Source: Phycisphaerae bacterium
GTDB lineage: Bacteria; Planctomycetota; Phycisphaerae; Sedimentisphaerales; Anaerobacaceae
Direction: 5' to 3'
Assembly: GCA_016782865.1 (NCBI GenBank)
Contig: JADHXR010000013.1
Location: 1-64,000 of the forward strand
DNA length: 64,000 nucleotides
This document shows positions 63,247 to 64,000 of this stretch, piece after piece. The first letter of the stretch is position 1, and each line of letters opens with the position of its first letter. The translations under genes and the position numbers were made by a program. The notes beneath the pieces are model-generated. The model was not told the origin of the DNA, did not search any database, and saw only the letters and a program-made list of their open reading frames with translations.

Positions 63247-64000
63247 TCATTGTTCCTCTTCTTGGTATATCAGTTGCAGCGCCCGAAAGTAGGCCTGCAT
63301 CGCCTTTTCGGATTCATCGCGTTGTTGGTAAACGCGGCCCAGTTCAAAGTAAAGTCTGTGTAACGTCGCATCCTGGCGGATGCCCTCCTTCAAAAATGTC
63401 TCCGCCTCTTGTAGTCTGCCCAGTTGGCGGTTGGCCCACCCCAGGGTCAGGTTAGTTCGGGCCTTGTCCCGATGATTCTGAACGGATGCCGCGCTAACGA
63501 GCTTGATGGCCTTTTGAGCCTGTCCGGCCCTACACAGGAGTTCGGCCAATTCCAATGCCACATCCGAGGAATTCGGATCGATCTCGTAGGCCATTTTGGC
63601 TTGCTCAATGGCCGAAATGACTCTACCCTTTTTCGACAGCGACTTAGCCATCTGCAGATGGCGTTTGGCCTTGGCAGACATAGTGCTGTTGGCCACGGTA
63701 CGAACGGTTGAGGTATCGCTGGGGCTGACGTCATAGGGGATTTCCAGGGCCTGGAAGAGCCTGGATTTAACCACCGGCGCGAAATCGTAGGCGTGCCCCG
63801 GCTTGACGCAGAGCACCTTACCCTGGGGATCGGCAATCAATACGGTGGGCGTGGCAATGATGCCGAACTTGCCCCATATGCGGTGCCGGTCGTCATCCAG
63901 GATATGAACCACGGTCGGCGCCTCTTTCTGAATCGACGCAATGAACTGTCTGTTGTCAACATCTTGCATGACAAAGGCGACCTGCAGAGACGTTAACCTA
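63247..64000 (-). CDS. Thioredoxin-fold and TPR protein, 5' end outside the window
   Basis: Partial: the frame stays open to the right window edge (RLTSLQVAFVMQDV read inward), so the true start is upstream. The first segment shows the end of a thioredoxin/TlpA-like fold (GKFGIIATPTVLIADPQGKVL, with the family's cis-Pro ATPT). Two TPR units follow (KGRVISAIEQAKMAYEIDPNSS, LGWANRQLGRLQEAETFLKEGI, LYFELGRVYQQRDESEKAM). No CxxC is seen in the visible part. It lies next to the tetrahaem cytochrome gene on the same strand, so a role in that pathway is plausible. Confidence 0.8.
   Translation of the reverse strand, partial: RLTSLQVAFVMQDVDNRQFIASIQKEAPTVVHILDDDRHRIWGKFGIIATPTVLIADPQGKVLCVKPGHAYDFAPVVKSRLFQALEIPYDVSPSDTSTVRTVANSTMSAKAKRHLQMAKSLSKKGRVISAIEQAKMAYEIDPNSSDVALELAELLCRAGQAQKAIKLVSAASVQNHRDKARTNLTLGWANRQLGRLQEAETFLKEGIRQDATLHRLYFELGRVYQQRDESEKAMQAYFRALQLIYQEEEQ

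Overview
The window looks like chromosome from an anaerobic member of the Planctomycetota, most likely class Phycisphaerae (Sedimentisphaerales-like). This rests on the exported modular proteins with repeated 'YYWRIDEV'-type domains, a LamG protein, PQQ-propeller proteins (one with a methyltransferase-like N-terminus), a formylglycine-enzyme-like/cytochrome fusion, remnants of sulfatase-maturase and pectin/xylan genes, and a group 3c [NiFe] hydrogenase with heterodisulfide reductase. No rRNA, tRNA, CRISPR array or insertion sequence was recognised.

Layout. 1-2.7 kb: a degraded uronate/xylan region on the minus strand: a glucuronoyl esterase (CE15) with a one-base frameshift, run into the first residues of a GH115 glucuronidase, and TRAP transporter fragments dctP-dctQ-dctM joined by internal deletions. 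2.9-6.4 kb: exported hydrolase-like protein plus Na+/solute symporter. 6.9-28.1 kb: the centrepiece, a co-directional run hdrC-hdrB-(hdrA N-terminus/nuoE)-[2Fe-2S]-nuoF-DRTGG-CBS/ATPase-DRTGG-PHP/ATPase-large hdrA-mvhD-small ORF-kinase remnant-response regulator-mvhG-mvhA-maturation protease-hypF-hypC-hypD-hypE-hypA-hypB. 28-43.8 kb: mainly minus-strand exported enzymes (M28 peptidase, broken PL11 lyase, broken esterase, two amidohydrolases, two repeat proteins, PQQ propeller), with a plus-strand adhesin-like protein and an enolase-superfamily protein. 44.2-53.6 kb: RND efflux operon (outer-membrane factor, adaptor, pump) continuing into a DUF6057-like membrane protein and a TolB-like lipoprotein with a haem motif. 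54-64 kb: LamG protein, methyltransferase-like/PQQ protein, a 1,100-residue fusion of repeats, FGE-sulfatase domain, TPR and tetrahaem cytochrome, and a thioredoxin-TPR protein cut by the window end.

How it works together (inference). MvhAG would oxidise or form H2; MvhD passes electrons to HdrA flavin; HdrBC handles a disulfide-like acceptor; NuoE/NuoF plus the NuoG-like head of HdrA add an NAD(H) site. No [FeFe] hydrogenase subunit is present, so this resembles a hydrogenase-Hdr-NADH flavin-based electron-bifurcating complex encoded with its own regulators and nearly complete nickel-maturation set.

The most unexpected structural signal is that at least seven loci contain genes whose middle or ends are missing and whose remains are spliced directly to each other or to neighbours. 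At two TRAP junctions a short shared sequence can be inferred at the join. This could be real microhomology-driven gene decay or an assembly/consensus artefact, and it needs read-level testing.
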